From: Microbacterium sp. T2.11-28
Lineage (GTDB): Bacteria > Actinomycetota > Actinomycetes > Actinomycetales > Microbacteriaceae
Assembly (NCBI RefSeq): GCF_950097975.1
Contig: NZ_CATNHF010000030.1
Location: 111,346-175,345 of the forward strand
Direction: 5' to 3'
DNA length: 64,000 bases
Position 1 is the first letter of the stretch; each line of letters starts with the position of its first letter. Of the stretch, positions 56,350-64,000 are shown piece by piece. Below the pieces are notes generated by a model. That model was not told the origin of the DNA. It was given only the letters and a program-made list of their open reading frames with translations, and did no database searches. Made by a program: the position numbers and the translations under genes.

Positions 56350-57831
56350 ATGCAGCGTCGAGCGACGGTCGTCGGCAGCGGCCCTCACGGGCTCGTCGCC
56401 GCGGTCACCCTCGCCCGCGCCGGCTACGCGGTGCGCGTGCTCGAAGCGGCCGACGCGCCCGGCGGCGGAGCCCGATCGGCCGAGCTCACCCTTCCCGGCT
56501 TCCGTCACGACGTGGCCTCGGCCGTCCATCCGGCCACGCTCGCCTCCCCCTGGTTCCGGGCCTTCGGGATCGCCGACCGCGTCGAGTGGATCGTGCCGGA
56601 GGCCTCGTTCGGGCATCCCCTCGACGACGCGCCGGCGGCGATCGCGTGGCGCAGCCTCGAGCGCACCGCCGACGGTCTCGGCGCGGACGGACCGCGGTGG
56701 CGCCGCCTGTTCGAGCCCGTGCGCGATCACCTCGCCGACGTGGTCGAGGTCACGAGCGACACCCTCCTGCGGGTGCCGCGCCATCCGCTGGCACTGGCGC
56801 GCTTCGGTGCCCGGGCCGCGGGCCTGGGCACCCCGTCGGCGAACGCCCTGCTGCGCACCGAGGCCGGGCGGGCGCTGTGGGCCGGCGTCGCCGCGCACGC
56901 TCCCTCGCGCATGCCGTCGCTCGCCGGCGCCGGGGCGGGGGCGCTGCTGGCCGCCCACGCGCACGCGCCGCACGGGTGGCCGCTCCCCCGGGGCGGCGCC
57001 CAGGCCATCACCGACGCGCTGCTGGCAGACCTCGCCGCCCACGGCGGATCCGTCGAGTGCGGCGTCCGTGTGGACGATCTCGCCGCGCTCGACGTCGGCG
57101 ATCCGCGCCGCGGCGACCTGCTGTTCCTCGCGGGATCGCCGAGGCTCATCGAGACGCTGCCCGATGTGCCGCCGCGCTACCTGCGCGCCGTGCGCCGCTT
57201 CCGCTACGGGCCGGGCGTGGCGAAGGTCGACGCGGCGCTGGACGGTCCGATCCCGTGGCGCGACGAGGCGCTGGCCGCGGTGCCGACCGTCCACGTCGGA
57301 GGCTCCGCACACGAGATCCGCACCGCGGAGTCCCAGGTGCTGTCCGGGCGGATGCCGTCGCGACCCTACGTCCTCCTGACCCAGCCCTCGGTCGTCGACG
57401 ACACCCGTGCCCCGGCGGGGGCGGCGGTGCTGTGGGCGTACGTGCATGTGCCCGCCGGCAGCGACCTCGATCCGACGGAGGCCGTGCTGGATCAGCTGGA
57501 GCGCTTCGCGCCGGGCGTGCGGGACCGCATGCTCGCGATCCGTTCGACCTCCGCCGCCCGGCTCGCCGTGCAGAACCCCGCCGCGATCGGCGGCGACGGG
57601 CTGGGCGGAGCGCTGACCGTCCGGAACCTGCTGCGTCGCCCCGTGGTCTCGGGCACCCCGTGGCGGACGCCGGTGCGCGGGGTGTATCTCGCGTCGTCCG
57701 CGACGCCGCCCGGGCCGAGCGTCAACGGCATGGCCGGCTGGCACGCGGCGCGCACCGCCATCGGGGATGCCGGCGGCGGGCGACCTGGGCTGAGCGACCT
57801 GTTCCCCGGGGGCGACGCGCCCGAGGCGTGA
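56350..57831 (+). CDS. CrtI/phytoene-desaturase-like FAD oxidoreductase
   Basis: A ~493-residue flavoprotein. The FAD-binding Rossmann motif is at the N-terminus (ATVVGSGPHGLVAAVTLARAGYAVRVLEAADAPGGGARS) and the C-terminal motif GVYLASSATPPGPSVNGMAGWHAA matches NAD(P)/FAD oxidoreductases of the CrtI group. No carotenoid genes adjoin, so the substrate is open. ATG 56350 with GGAG three bases upstream; ATG 56341 is an alternative. Confidence 0.85.
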   Translation: MQRRATVVGSGPHGLVAAVTLARAGYAVRVLEAADAPGGGARSAELTLPGFRHDVASAVHPATLASPWFRAFGIADRVEWIVPEASFGHPLDDAPAAIAWRSLERTADGLGADGPRWRRLFEPVRDHLADVVEVTSDTLLRVPRHPLALARFGARAAGLGTPSANALLRTEAGRALWAGVAAHAPSRMPSLAGAGAGALLAAHAHAPHGWPLPRGGAQAITDALLADLAAHGGSVECGVRVDDLAALDVGDPRRGDLLFLAGSPRLIETLPDVPPRYLRAVRRFRYGPGVAKVDAALDGPIPWRDEALAAVPTVHVGGSAHEIRTAESQVLSGRMPSRPYVLLTQPSVVDDTRAPAGAAVLWAYVHVPAGSDLDPTEAVLDQLERFAPGVRDRMLAIRSTSAARLAVQNPAAIGGDGLGGALTVRNLLRRPVVSGTPWRTPVRGVYLASSATPPGPSVNGMAGWHAARTAIGDAGGGRPGLSDLFPGGDAPEA

Positions 57832-57933
57832 ACGGCGACCTGCCCCGCCCGGTCTGGGCCGCCTCGTCCGGGTCCCCTAGTCTGGGGAGGTCCGCCGCCG
57901 CACCGCGGAGGGCTACCGACGACGAGGAGTGCC

Positions 57934-58899
57934 ATGTCCACCCCCACCGACCCCGCCGGCTCCGACGAGACGCGCGAGCCCGTCCCCGCGTCCCCCGACG
58001 CACCCGCGTCGCCTGACGCACCCGCGTCCTCCGACGCGCCCACGGCCGCGTACCCCGACCTTCCCGCGTCCCCCGACACGCCCACCGAGCGCGTCCCGGC
58101 CCCGGAGAGCGTCCCGGCCGGCGCCGCGCCGGTCCCGCCGGCCCCGGTCGACGGCCAGCCCGCGACGCCCGCGTACGCCCCGGCTCCCGAGGTGCCCTAC
58201 GGGCAGCCCGCCTACGCCGCCGCGACGCCGCCCGCCGGCACCGACACGCGTCCCAAGACCCTGGCCTGGATCTCGCTCGGACTCGCCGTGCTCGGCGCGA
58301 TCCTCGCCTGCGTCGGCTTCCTGCCGGTGCCGTGGGTCGGACTCATCTCGGTGATCGTCGGCGGCCTCCTGCTGCTGGTCGCCTTCGTGCTGTCGATCGT
58401 CGCGCTCGCCGGCCGCAAGCACGGCGGCAAGCCGGTGGGCGTCATCGCGCTCGTGCTCTCGGTGCTCGGCGGCGGGCTCTGGGCGATCGCCCTGTTCACG
58501 AGCATCGCGTTCACCGCGTTCCTCACCACCTCCTCCGACGGTTCCGCGGAGTCGCCGGCACCGGCCCCGAGCATCAGCACCGCCCCGTCCGAGGACGGCA
58601 CCGACGGCGGCGAGGAGGTCGCGGGCGAGTACGACGAGGCCGCCTTCCTCGCCGAGGCGCGCCCGGCGATGCTCGCCGTCTTCCAGGAGGTGGAGCCGTC
58701 GGTCACCGAGGATCTCGTGAACCAGATGTTCCCCGACGACGCTCTCATCGCCGCGGGCCAGAGCATGCTGCTGCTCGGCGAGGACGGACGCGATCAGATG
58801 ATCGAGTCCCTCACCACCGGCGGCACCTTCGACGACGACACGGCCGGCCGGTTCGTCGACGCGATCTACGACGCCGCCAGCAAGCACCTGCAGGAGTAG
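57934..58899 (+). CDS. DUF4190-family membrane protein
   Basis: A 321-residue protein: Pro/Ala/Asp-rich disordered N-terminus (~1-105, with PDAPASPDAPASSDAP repeats), two to three TM helices (about 108-135, 140-155, 165-195) of the DUF4190 type (GLISVIVGGLLLLVAFVLSIVALAGRK), and an ~80-residue extracytoplasmic C-terminal domain. Terminates at a strong hairpin. Confidence 0.8.
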   Translation: MSTPTDPAGSDETREPVPASPDAPASPDAPASSDAPTAAYPDLPASPDTPTERVPAPESVPAGAAPVPPAPVDGQPATPAYAPAPEVPYGQPAYAAATPPAGTDTRPKTLAWISLGLAVLGAILACVGFLPVPWVGLISVIVGGLLLLVAFVLSIVALAGRKHGGKPVGVIALVLSVLGGGLWAIALFTSIAFTAFLTTSSDGSAESPAPAPSISTAPSEDGTDGGEEVAGEYDEAAFLAEARPAMLAVFQEVEPSVTEDLVNQMFPDDALIAAGQSMLLLGEDGRDQMIESLTTGGTFDDDTAGRFVDAIYDAASKHLQE

Positions 58900-58915
58900 T
58901 CACCGCCTCGCAGAC

Positions 58916-58953
58916 AGCACGATGCCCCCGGATCGCTCCGGGGGCATCGTGCT
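58916..58953. terminator. strong rho-independent terminator
   Basis: Arms 58916-58932 (starting AGCACGATGCCCCC) and 58937-58953 are perfect 17-bp complements with a TCGC loop. Located between the convergent DUF4190 and repeat-protein genes, so it can serve both. Confidence 0.9.
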
Positions 58954-58963
58954 CTGCGGGGGG

Positions 58964-59431
58964 TCAGTTCGACGGCGCCGAGGCCACCGAGGCCGGCGAG
59001 GCGGGGGTCACCGGCGACGCGGGCGTCACGGGCGAGGCCACCGACACCGGCGAGGCCGGGGTCACCGGCGAGGCGGGCGTGGCGGGCGAGGCCGGAGTGA
59101 CGGGCGAGGCAGGGGTCACCGGCGAGGGCGAGGTGACCGGCGACGGCGACGTGGTGGGGCTCGGCGCGGTCGGCGCCGTGGCGGGGGTCGCGGGGGTGAC
59201 CGCGGTGGGGGTCGCGGCCGAGACGACCGTCACCGACGTGTCGCTGACGCTCAGCGTCACCGCTGCGCGGTCGAGGACCGAGCCGTTCTTGCCGGTGATC
59301 GCGCCGCCGGGGACGACGGTGCCGTCCGTCGTGCGCAGGTCCATCGCCGAGGCCATCGCCGTCGCGCCGCCGGCCACCAGGCCGAGTCCGACCGCACCGG
59401 TCACACCGTAGGCGATCCACTTCTTCTTCAT
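58964..59431 (-). CDS. exported Ser/Thr/Pro/Ala repeat protein
   Basis: A 155-residue protein with a signal/anchor (KKKWIAYGVTGAVGLGLVAGG), a short domain with AVTLSVSDTSVTVVS, then about 60 residues of hexapeptide repeats (PVTPAS/PATPAS). At the DNA level the repeats are 18-bp and nearly uniform over about 58990-59150. ATG 59431 has GGAGG seven bases upstream. Possibly a cell-wall stalk or glycosylated surface protein; family unknown. Confidence 0.7.
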   Translation of the reverse strand: MKKKWIAYGVTGAVGLGLVAGGATAMASAMDLRTTDGTVVPGGAITGKNGSVLDRAAVTLSVSDTSVTVVSAATPTAVTPATPATAPTAPSPTTSPSPVTSPSPVTPASPVTPASPATPASPVTPASPVSVASPVTPASPVTPASPASVASAPSN

Positions 59432-59516
59432 ATCGAGTCCTCCTCTGGTGTCCCTCGACCCGGTGCCGGGGGAATGCGATCGCCTGATCGCATGACATCC
59501 ACTGTGTCGCCCGCCG

Positions 59517-60740
59517 CTAAGGCGCCTCGAAGCCGGGCATGAGAGGGCTCTTATGGTCGGGAGCCGCCGCCCGCTCGGCCCCGTCGATCAGCTGCGCCGC
59601 ACGCCCGGGGTCCCCGGCCGACGCGGCGCCGAGGGCGTGACCGAGCAGATGCACGGCGGTGAGCGCCCGCGTCCGCGCGTCGGCGCCCCAGCGCTCGAAG
59701 GCGAGCCCGGCGAGCGCGCGGACCGCCGCTGAACCGTCGCCGGGGTGGTCGCCGCCCGGGCCGTCCTGGCCGCCGCGACGCTCCGTCAGCAGCGCGCTCG
59801 CGACCGCGTGCCCGAGGAAGGCGGCCGTGTCCTCGCCGGGCTCGCCGCGGCCCGCGGTGTCGACGTCGATGAGACCGCTCACGGCGCCGTCCACGAGGAA
59901 GAGCTGCCCGATGTGGAGGTCGCCGTGGATCGTCGCCGGCGGGGCCGGGGCCGAGGCGAGGGACTGCGCGATGCGCGCGCCGATCCCGCGCAGCCGCTCC
60001 GCGTCGGGGAGGAGAAGCTCCAGCCGGGACAGGTACCAGGGCAGGCGCTGGGCGAGCGAGGTGCGCGCCGGCCAGGCGAGGGGGATGCCCGTCAGTCGGC
60101 GGCGCAGGTCGTCGACGGCGTCGAGGAGGTGCGCGGGACGCCACGTGGCCTCGGTCGCCGGTGCGCCCGTGGCGGCGTCGAGCACGAGCAGTCCCTCCGG
60201 GGACCAGCCCCGCACCGCCGGAACGGGGAGCCCGCCGGCCCGCAGGGCGTCGTGGGCGGTGACGACGCGCTCGATCCGGCTGGGCCGGACGACCTTCACC
60301 CAGGACGACCCGCCCTCCGTCGGCACGCGGAGCACCGCACGTCGGCCGGGACGGTAGCCGACGAGCTCAGGGGTGTCGGTCGCCGCGATCCCGAGACGCG
60401 ACAGGAGCACCGCGGCGGCGTCGCCGAACGCCGCGGGCGCCAGCGCGGGAAGATGCGGGTCGGCGGGGTGCAGCCAGACGCGGGCCACGCCGTCGAGCGC
60501 GAGACCGGTCTCCCGCACCACCGGCAGCAGCGAGGTGTCGAGATACGCGACGCTGTCGGAGGGGAACCCCTGCGCGGAGGCGGCCTCGGGGGCGAGGGTC
60601 ACCCCCGTCACCGACCCCGCGCCGAGAGGCTCGCGGGAGAAGACCCGGACGGCCGAGACGGGCACATCGAGCGCCTCCGCCAGGAGGGTCGCCTCGTCAC
60701 CGGCGGTCGCCGGGACGGGGGCGGCGGCCGTGGCATCCAT
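59517..60740 (-). CDS. aminoglycoside-phosphotransferase-like kinase
   Basis: A 407-residue APH/choline-kinase-fold protein with the catalytic loop TIHGDLHIGQLFLVDG and Mg2+ motif LIDVDTAGRGEPGEDTA. The N-terminal lobe contains VLRVPTEGGSSWVKVV (nucleotide Lys). ATG 60740, after GGGGGATGG; the longer frame is rejected. Natural substrate unknown; antibiotic phosphorylation unproven. Confidence 0.85.
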   Translation of the reverse strand: MDATAAAPVPATAGDEATLLAEALDVPVSAVRVFSREPLGAGSVTGVTLAPEAASAQGFPSDSVAYLDTSLLPVVRETGLALDGVARVWLHPADPHLPALAPAAFGDAAAVLLSRLGIAATDTPELVGYRPGRRAVLRVPTEGGSSWVKVVRPSRIERVVTAHDALRAGGLPVPAVRGWSPEGLLVLDAATGAPATEATWRPAHLLDAVDDLRRRLTGIPLAWPARTSLAQRLPWYLSRLELLLPDAERLRGIGARIAQSLASAPAPPATIHGDLHIGQLFLVDGAVSGLIDVDTAGRGEPGEDTAAFLGHAVASALLTERRGGQDGPGGDHPGDGSAAVRALAGLAFERWGADARTRALTAVHLLGHALGAASAGDPGRAAQLIDGAERAAAPDHKSPLMPGFEAP

Positions 60741-60829
60741 CCCCCGATTCCAGCACGGGAGCGGGAAGAACGGGATGAGACATCTCTTAGGGTCGCACGG
60801 GCACCCCGCGCGCTCGCGATACTGGAGGC

Positions 60830-62356
60830 GTGAGCACTCCGCCCCCCGCACCCGACCGGCGCCTGCGCATGTCGGTGCGCACCCGCATCGTCGCGGTCAT
60901 CACGCTCGTCGCGGCGATCGGGCTGATCTCGGTGGGCGCGACGGTGTACCTCGTCGAGCGGGCGGTGTCGCTGGAGGCCATCGAGGACCGGCTGCAGGAC
61001 AACCTCGACTCGGCCCGGTTCATCGTGGGTGAAGGTCCCGACGACACCGGCACGTGGCCCTCCGCCGACGAGGCGCTGCGCGCGGTCGTGCAGCGCATGA
61101 GCCCCGACGACAACACGGGAGCGCTCGGCATCGTCGACGGCCGGGCGGTGCTGCGCTCGGGCGTCGACCTCGATCTCGATCTCACCAGCGCTCCGGGCTT
61201 CGTCGCCCACGTCTCATCCGAGGTCACCGGCGCCGACCCCGTGATCGGCACGTACGCCGAAGAGGGCGTCGTCTGGCGCTACCTCGCGGCCCCCATCGCG
61301 GTGGTGGGAGGAGACGCCGCGACCGGAGCAGAGGTCATCTTCACGATGGCCTACGACGTCTCCGCCGAGCTCGGTGAGATCAACGGCACCGCGCAGGCCT
61401 ATCTCGTGGCGGCGGGGATCGCGCTCCTCGTCATCGCCGTGGTCGCGACGATCGTCTCCACCCGCCTGCTGCGACCGCTGCGGCGCATGCGCGAGACCGC
61501 CGAGCGGGTCTCGGCCCAGTCCCTCGGCGAGCGCCTCCCGGTGCAGGGGCGCGACGACGTGTCGGAGCTCGCCAGCACGATGAACGACATGCTGGACCGT
61601 CTCGACGGCGCGCTCGACTCGCAGCGGCAGCTGCTCAGCGACGTGGGCCACGAGCTGAAGACCCCGATCACCATCGTGCGCGGCAACCTCGAGGTGATGG
61701 ACGCCGACGACCCCGACGACGTGCGCGAGACGCAGGCGCTCGCGATCGACGAGCTCGAGCGGATGGACCGCCTCGTGCAGGACCTGTCCGCCGCGGCCGC
61801 GCTCCACGGGCCCTCTCCTGTGACGACCGCGCGGGTCGACGCGGGCGAGCTCGTGCAGCAGATCGTGCGCAAGGCACAGGGCATCGAGGGAGCCGAGGTC
61901 GACGCCGGCCCCATCGCCGACGTCGTCGCGCGGGTGGATCCGGGCCGGATCACCCAGGCGATGCTGCAGCTCTCGCAGAACGGCGTCACCCACGGCGGCG
62001 GCCGCATCGAGATCGGCAGCCGGGTGGTGGACGACACCCTCGAGCTGTGGGTTCGCGACCACGGCCCCGGCGTCCCCGACGCCGACAAGGCGGTCGTCTT
62101 CGACAGGTTCCACCGCGGCAGCACGGCGCACGCCGGCAGCGGGCTGGGGCTGAACATCGTGCAGGTCATCGCCCGTGCGCACGGCGGCTCGGTCCGCGTC
62201 GACGACGCCCCGTGCGGTGGGGCGCTGTTCGTGATCTCGCTGCCGCTCGCCGAGACCCCGCAGCCCGATGACCTCGTCATCCCGCCGCGGCCCCCGCTGC
62301 CGCCGCTGCCCGAGCCGCGACCGACCACGCTGACGACGACGGGCGGAGGCGCCTGA
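60830..62356 (+). CDS. sensor histidine kinase
   Basis: A 508-residue two-TM sensor: TM1 (~20-42), an extracytoplasmic sensing domain, TM2 near 190-212, HAMP, DHp H-box LSDVGHELKTPITIVRGN with phospho-His, and HATPase with DHGPGVP and GSGLGLNIV. A Pro-rich C-terminal tail follows. Coupled to the response regulator by a one-base overlap (TGATG). Confidence 0.93.
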   Translation: MSTPPPAPDRRLRMSVRTRIVAVITLVAAIGLISVGATVYLVERAVSLEAIEDRLQDNLDSARFIVGEGPDDTGTWPSADEALRAVVQRMSPDDNTGALGIVDGRAVLRSGVDLDLDLTSAPGFVAHVSSEVTGADPVIGTYAEEGVVWRYLAAPIAVVGGDAATGAEVIFTMAYDVSAELGEINGTAQAYLVAAGIALLVIAVVATIVSTRLLRPLRRMRETAERVSAQSLGERLPVQGRDDVSELASTMNDMLDRLDGALDSQRQLLSDVGHELKTPITIVRGNLEVMDADDPDDVRETQALAIDELERMDRLVQDLSAAAALHGPSPVTTARVDAGELVQQIVRKAQGIEGAEVDAGPIADVVARVDPGRITQAMLQLSQNGVTHGGGRIEIGSRVVDDTLELWVRDHGPGVPDADKAVVFDRFHRGSTAHAGSGLGLNIVQVIARAHGGSVRVDDAPCGGALFVISLPLAETPQPDDLVIPPRPPLPPLPEPRPTTLTTTGGGA

Positions 62357-63015
62357 TGGCATCCATCCTCATCGCCGAGGACGAGGCGCGGATCTCGGGC
62401 TTCATCGAGAAGGGTCTGCGCTCGGCGGGCTTCGCCACCCGGGTGGCGGCCGCCGGACCGCTCGCGCTGGAGCTCGCGCAGTCCGACGAGTTCGACCTCA
62501 TGGTCCTCGACGTGAACCTCCCCGGCATGGACGGGTTCGCGGTCCTCGAGCATCTGCGCGGCGGCGGATCGCGGATGCCGGTGATCATCCTCACGGCACG
62601 CGTCGAGCTCCACGACACGGTCGCCGGCCTCGAGGGGGGCGCCGACGACTACCTCGGCAAGCCGTTCCGCTTCGACGAGCTGCTGGCCCGCATCCGCCTG
62701 CGCATGCGCCGCGACGACGACACCGGCAGCCTCGCCGCGCTGTCGCATCGCGACCTCACCCTCGACGTGCGCACCCGCGAGGCGCGGCTGGACGGGCGAC
62801 GGGTCGAGCTCTCGTCGCGGGAGTTCGCCCTGGCCGAGGAGTTCGTGCGCAACGCCGGCCAGGTGCTCAGCCGGGAGCAGCTGCTGAGCCGGGTGTGGGG
62901 GTACGACTTCGACCCCGGGTCCAACGTCGCCGACGTGTACGTCGGGTACCTGCGGCAGAAGCTCGGGTCCGACCGCATCGAGACGGTGCGCGGCGCGGGA
63001 TACCGCCTGGTCTGA
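62356..63015 (+). CDS. OmpR-family response regulator
   Basis: A 219-residue regulator: receiver domain with acidic pair ILIAEDEARIS, phospho-Asp in MVLDVNLPGMDG, and Lys in GKPFRFDELLA; C-terminal winged-helix Trans_reg_C (VELSSREFALAEEFVRN, LLSRVWGYDFDPGSNVADVYVGYLRQKL). Partner of the upstream kinase. Confidence 0.94.
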   Translation: MASILIAEDEARISGFIEKGLRSAGFATRVAAAGPLALELAQSDEFDLMVLDVNLPGMDGFAVLEHLRGGGSRMPVIILTARVELHDTVAGLEGGADDYLGKPFRFDELLARIRLRMRRDDDTGSLAALSHRDLTLDVRTREARLDGRRVELSSREFALAEEFVRNAGQVLSREQLLSRVWGYDFDPGSNVADVYVGYLRQKLGSDRIETVRGAGYRLV

Positions 63016-63026
63016 GGGCCGCCGGG

Positions 63027-64000
63027 CTACTGGCGGATCGTGCTGGGCCCATCGGGGGTCGTCTCGACGACGACCTGCGCGGGAAGCTGCTCCTTCATGG
63101 CCTCGACGTGGCTGATGACGCCGACGGTCCGCCCGCCGGCGCGCAGCTCGTCGAGCGTGCGCATCGCCAGGTCGAGGGTCTCCGGGTCGAGCGAGCCGAA
63201 TCCCTCGTCGACGAAGAGGGTGTCGAGCCGCAGGCCGCCGGCCCGGTTGGTGACGACCTCCGCAAGGCCCAGCGCGAGGGCGAGCGATGCGAGGAAGGTC
63301 TCCCCTCCCGACAGCGACTGCGGTGAGCGCAGGCGACCGGTGTGGGCGTCGAGCACGTCGATCCCCAGTCCCGACGCGCGACCGTGCGACGCCTTCGCGT
63401 CGGAGTGGCGCAGGGTGTAGCGCCCCGACGACATCTCGGTGAGGCGCAGGTTGGCCGCGGCGACGATCTCCTCCAGCTCGGCGGCGAGGACGAAGGTCTC
63501 GAGGTCCATCTTCATCGTGTTGGGGGCGCGGCCGGCGACCGAGTCCGCCAGCCGGGTGATGACCGCGGCGTCGTCGGCGACGGCGACGACGGCGGCGTAC
63601 GCGTCGTCGACGCGCTGGAGCAGATCGCGCAGCCGATCGGCGGCGGCGCGGGCGTCGGTCTCGGCGGCGATGGCCGCGGCGTGCGACGACGCCGCCACCT
63701 CCCGTGCCGCGCGGGCGGCGTCGAGATCCGCCTCGGGCGCGTCGACCGTGGCCAGCTCCAGCTCCAGCAGGCGCGCACGGACCGCGCCCAGCGCCTGCCC
63801 GTGCGCGACGACGCGCTCGTCGATCGCCTCCTGCTCGGCGGAGTCGAGCAGTGCTGCGGCGACCGCGGCGAGGTCGGCGAAGTCGGACGCCGCGATCCGC
63901 GCGTCGCGATCGGCGGCGGCGGCAGCGGCGGCCCGGTCGCGCTCGGCGAGCTCCTCCAGGGTGCGGCGGCGCTCGCGCGCGAGGTCGCGGCGGGCGCGTC
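63027..64000 (-). CDS. sbcC: SbcC-type SMC family nuclease ATPase, C-terminal part (5' end outside window)
   Basis: The last ~325 residues of an exonuclease subunit C. The C-terminal ATPase head is clear: MSSGRYTLRHSDA, signature LSGGETFLASLALALGLAEV, Walker B LDTLFVDEGFGSLDPETLD and switch GVISHVEAMKEQL. Upstream is an Ala/Arg/Glu coiled coil continuing past the window edge. It works with SbcD, expected just outside. Converges on the response regulator. Confidence 0.9.
   Translation of the reverse strand, partial: RARRDLARERRRTLEELAERDRAAAAAAADRDARIAASDFADLAAVAAALLDSAEQEAIDERVVAHGQALGAVRARLLELELATVDAPEADLDAARAAREVAASSHAAAIAAETDARAAADRLRDLLQRVDDAYAAVVAVADDAAVITRLADSVAGRAPNTMKMDLETFVLAAELEEIVAAANLRLTEMSSGRYTLRHSDAKASHGRASGLGIDVLDAHTGRLRSPQSLSGGETFLASLALALGLAEVVTNRAGGLRLDTLFVDEGFGSLDPETLDLAMRTLDELRAGGRTVGVISHVEAMKEQLPAQVVVETTPDGPSTIRQ

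Overview
The window is a 64 kb stretch of a high-GC actinobacterial chromosome. Short intergenic gaps, many 1-4 bp start/stop overlaps (ATGA, GTGA, TGATG), frequent GTG starts and the gene families present (DUF4229, DUF3467, DUF222-HNH, BldC-like HTH next to a COX24-type mini-protein, archaeal-type AspRS, menaquinone plus system II cytochrome c maturation) suggest Microbacteriaceae, most likely Microbacterium or a close relative. No rRNA, tRNA, CRISPR array, prophage or insertion sequence was recognised. The taxonomic call is inference from gene content only.

Layout. 1-9.4 kb: the 3' end of a DUF222/HNH gene, then most of menaquinone biosynthesis (menF, menD, menA, menE, menB) interspersed with a methyltransferase, a PPK2 kinase and small membrane proteins. 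9.4-13.0 kb: a lipoprotein coupled to a giant single-chain ECF-type transporter that appears to carry T, A, A' and S parts. 13.0-16.3 kb: VOC protein, zinc-ribbon protein, lipoprotein, a complete DUF222/HNH gene under a probable LexA box, and a GNAT. 16.4-20.0 kb: metH, with a long inverted repeat over its start. 20.0-20.8 kb: a compositionally foreign mini-locus encoding a small secreted two-cysteine peptide translationally coupled to a two-TM protein (bacteriocin/immunity-like). 20.8-23.2 kb: a PadR-controlled membrane protein divergent from menC. 23.2-29.1 kb: a TetR repressor with palindromic operators, an MMPL exporter with a degenerate ATPase-like tail, and a YhgE/Pip protein. 29.2-34.1 kb: the system II cytochrome c maturation operon (phosphatase-tlpA-ccdA-resB-ccsB).

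34.2-42.5 kb: dedA, aspS, a complete four-gene ABC importer of the polyamine/iron type, YegP, Dabb, glutaredoxin-like protein, MscS. 42.5-46.5 kb: COX24-like mini-protein, BldC-like HTH with a direct-repeat promoter, ArsR, TrkH/TrkA potassium uptake, proC. 46.7-49.7 kb: an alpha/beta hydrolase and a small protein that share the same C-terminal tail, tadA, upp, DUF3467. 49.8-60.7 kb: a nuclease/exonuclease/helicase fusion, nadE, a PPTase-like protein lacking its catalytic residues, a CrtI-like flavoprotein, DUF4190, a repeat-rich exported protein and an APH-like phosphotransferase. 60.8-64 kb: a two-component system and the 3' end of sbcC.

Functionally, menF/D/C/E/B/A plus the ResB/CcsB operon make this a respiratory-chain biogenesis region. 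menG, menH and the DHNA-CoA thioesterase were not seen here. The best candidates for undescribed biology are the 20.3-20.8 kb peptide/two-TM pair, the single-polypeptide ECF transporter, the MMPL with a vestigial ATPase, the motif-less PPTase-like protein, and the C-terminal tail shared by two neighbouring but unrelated proteins.
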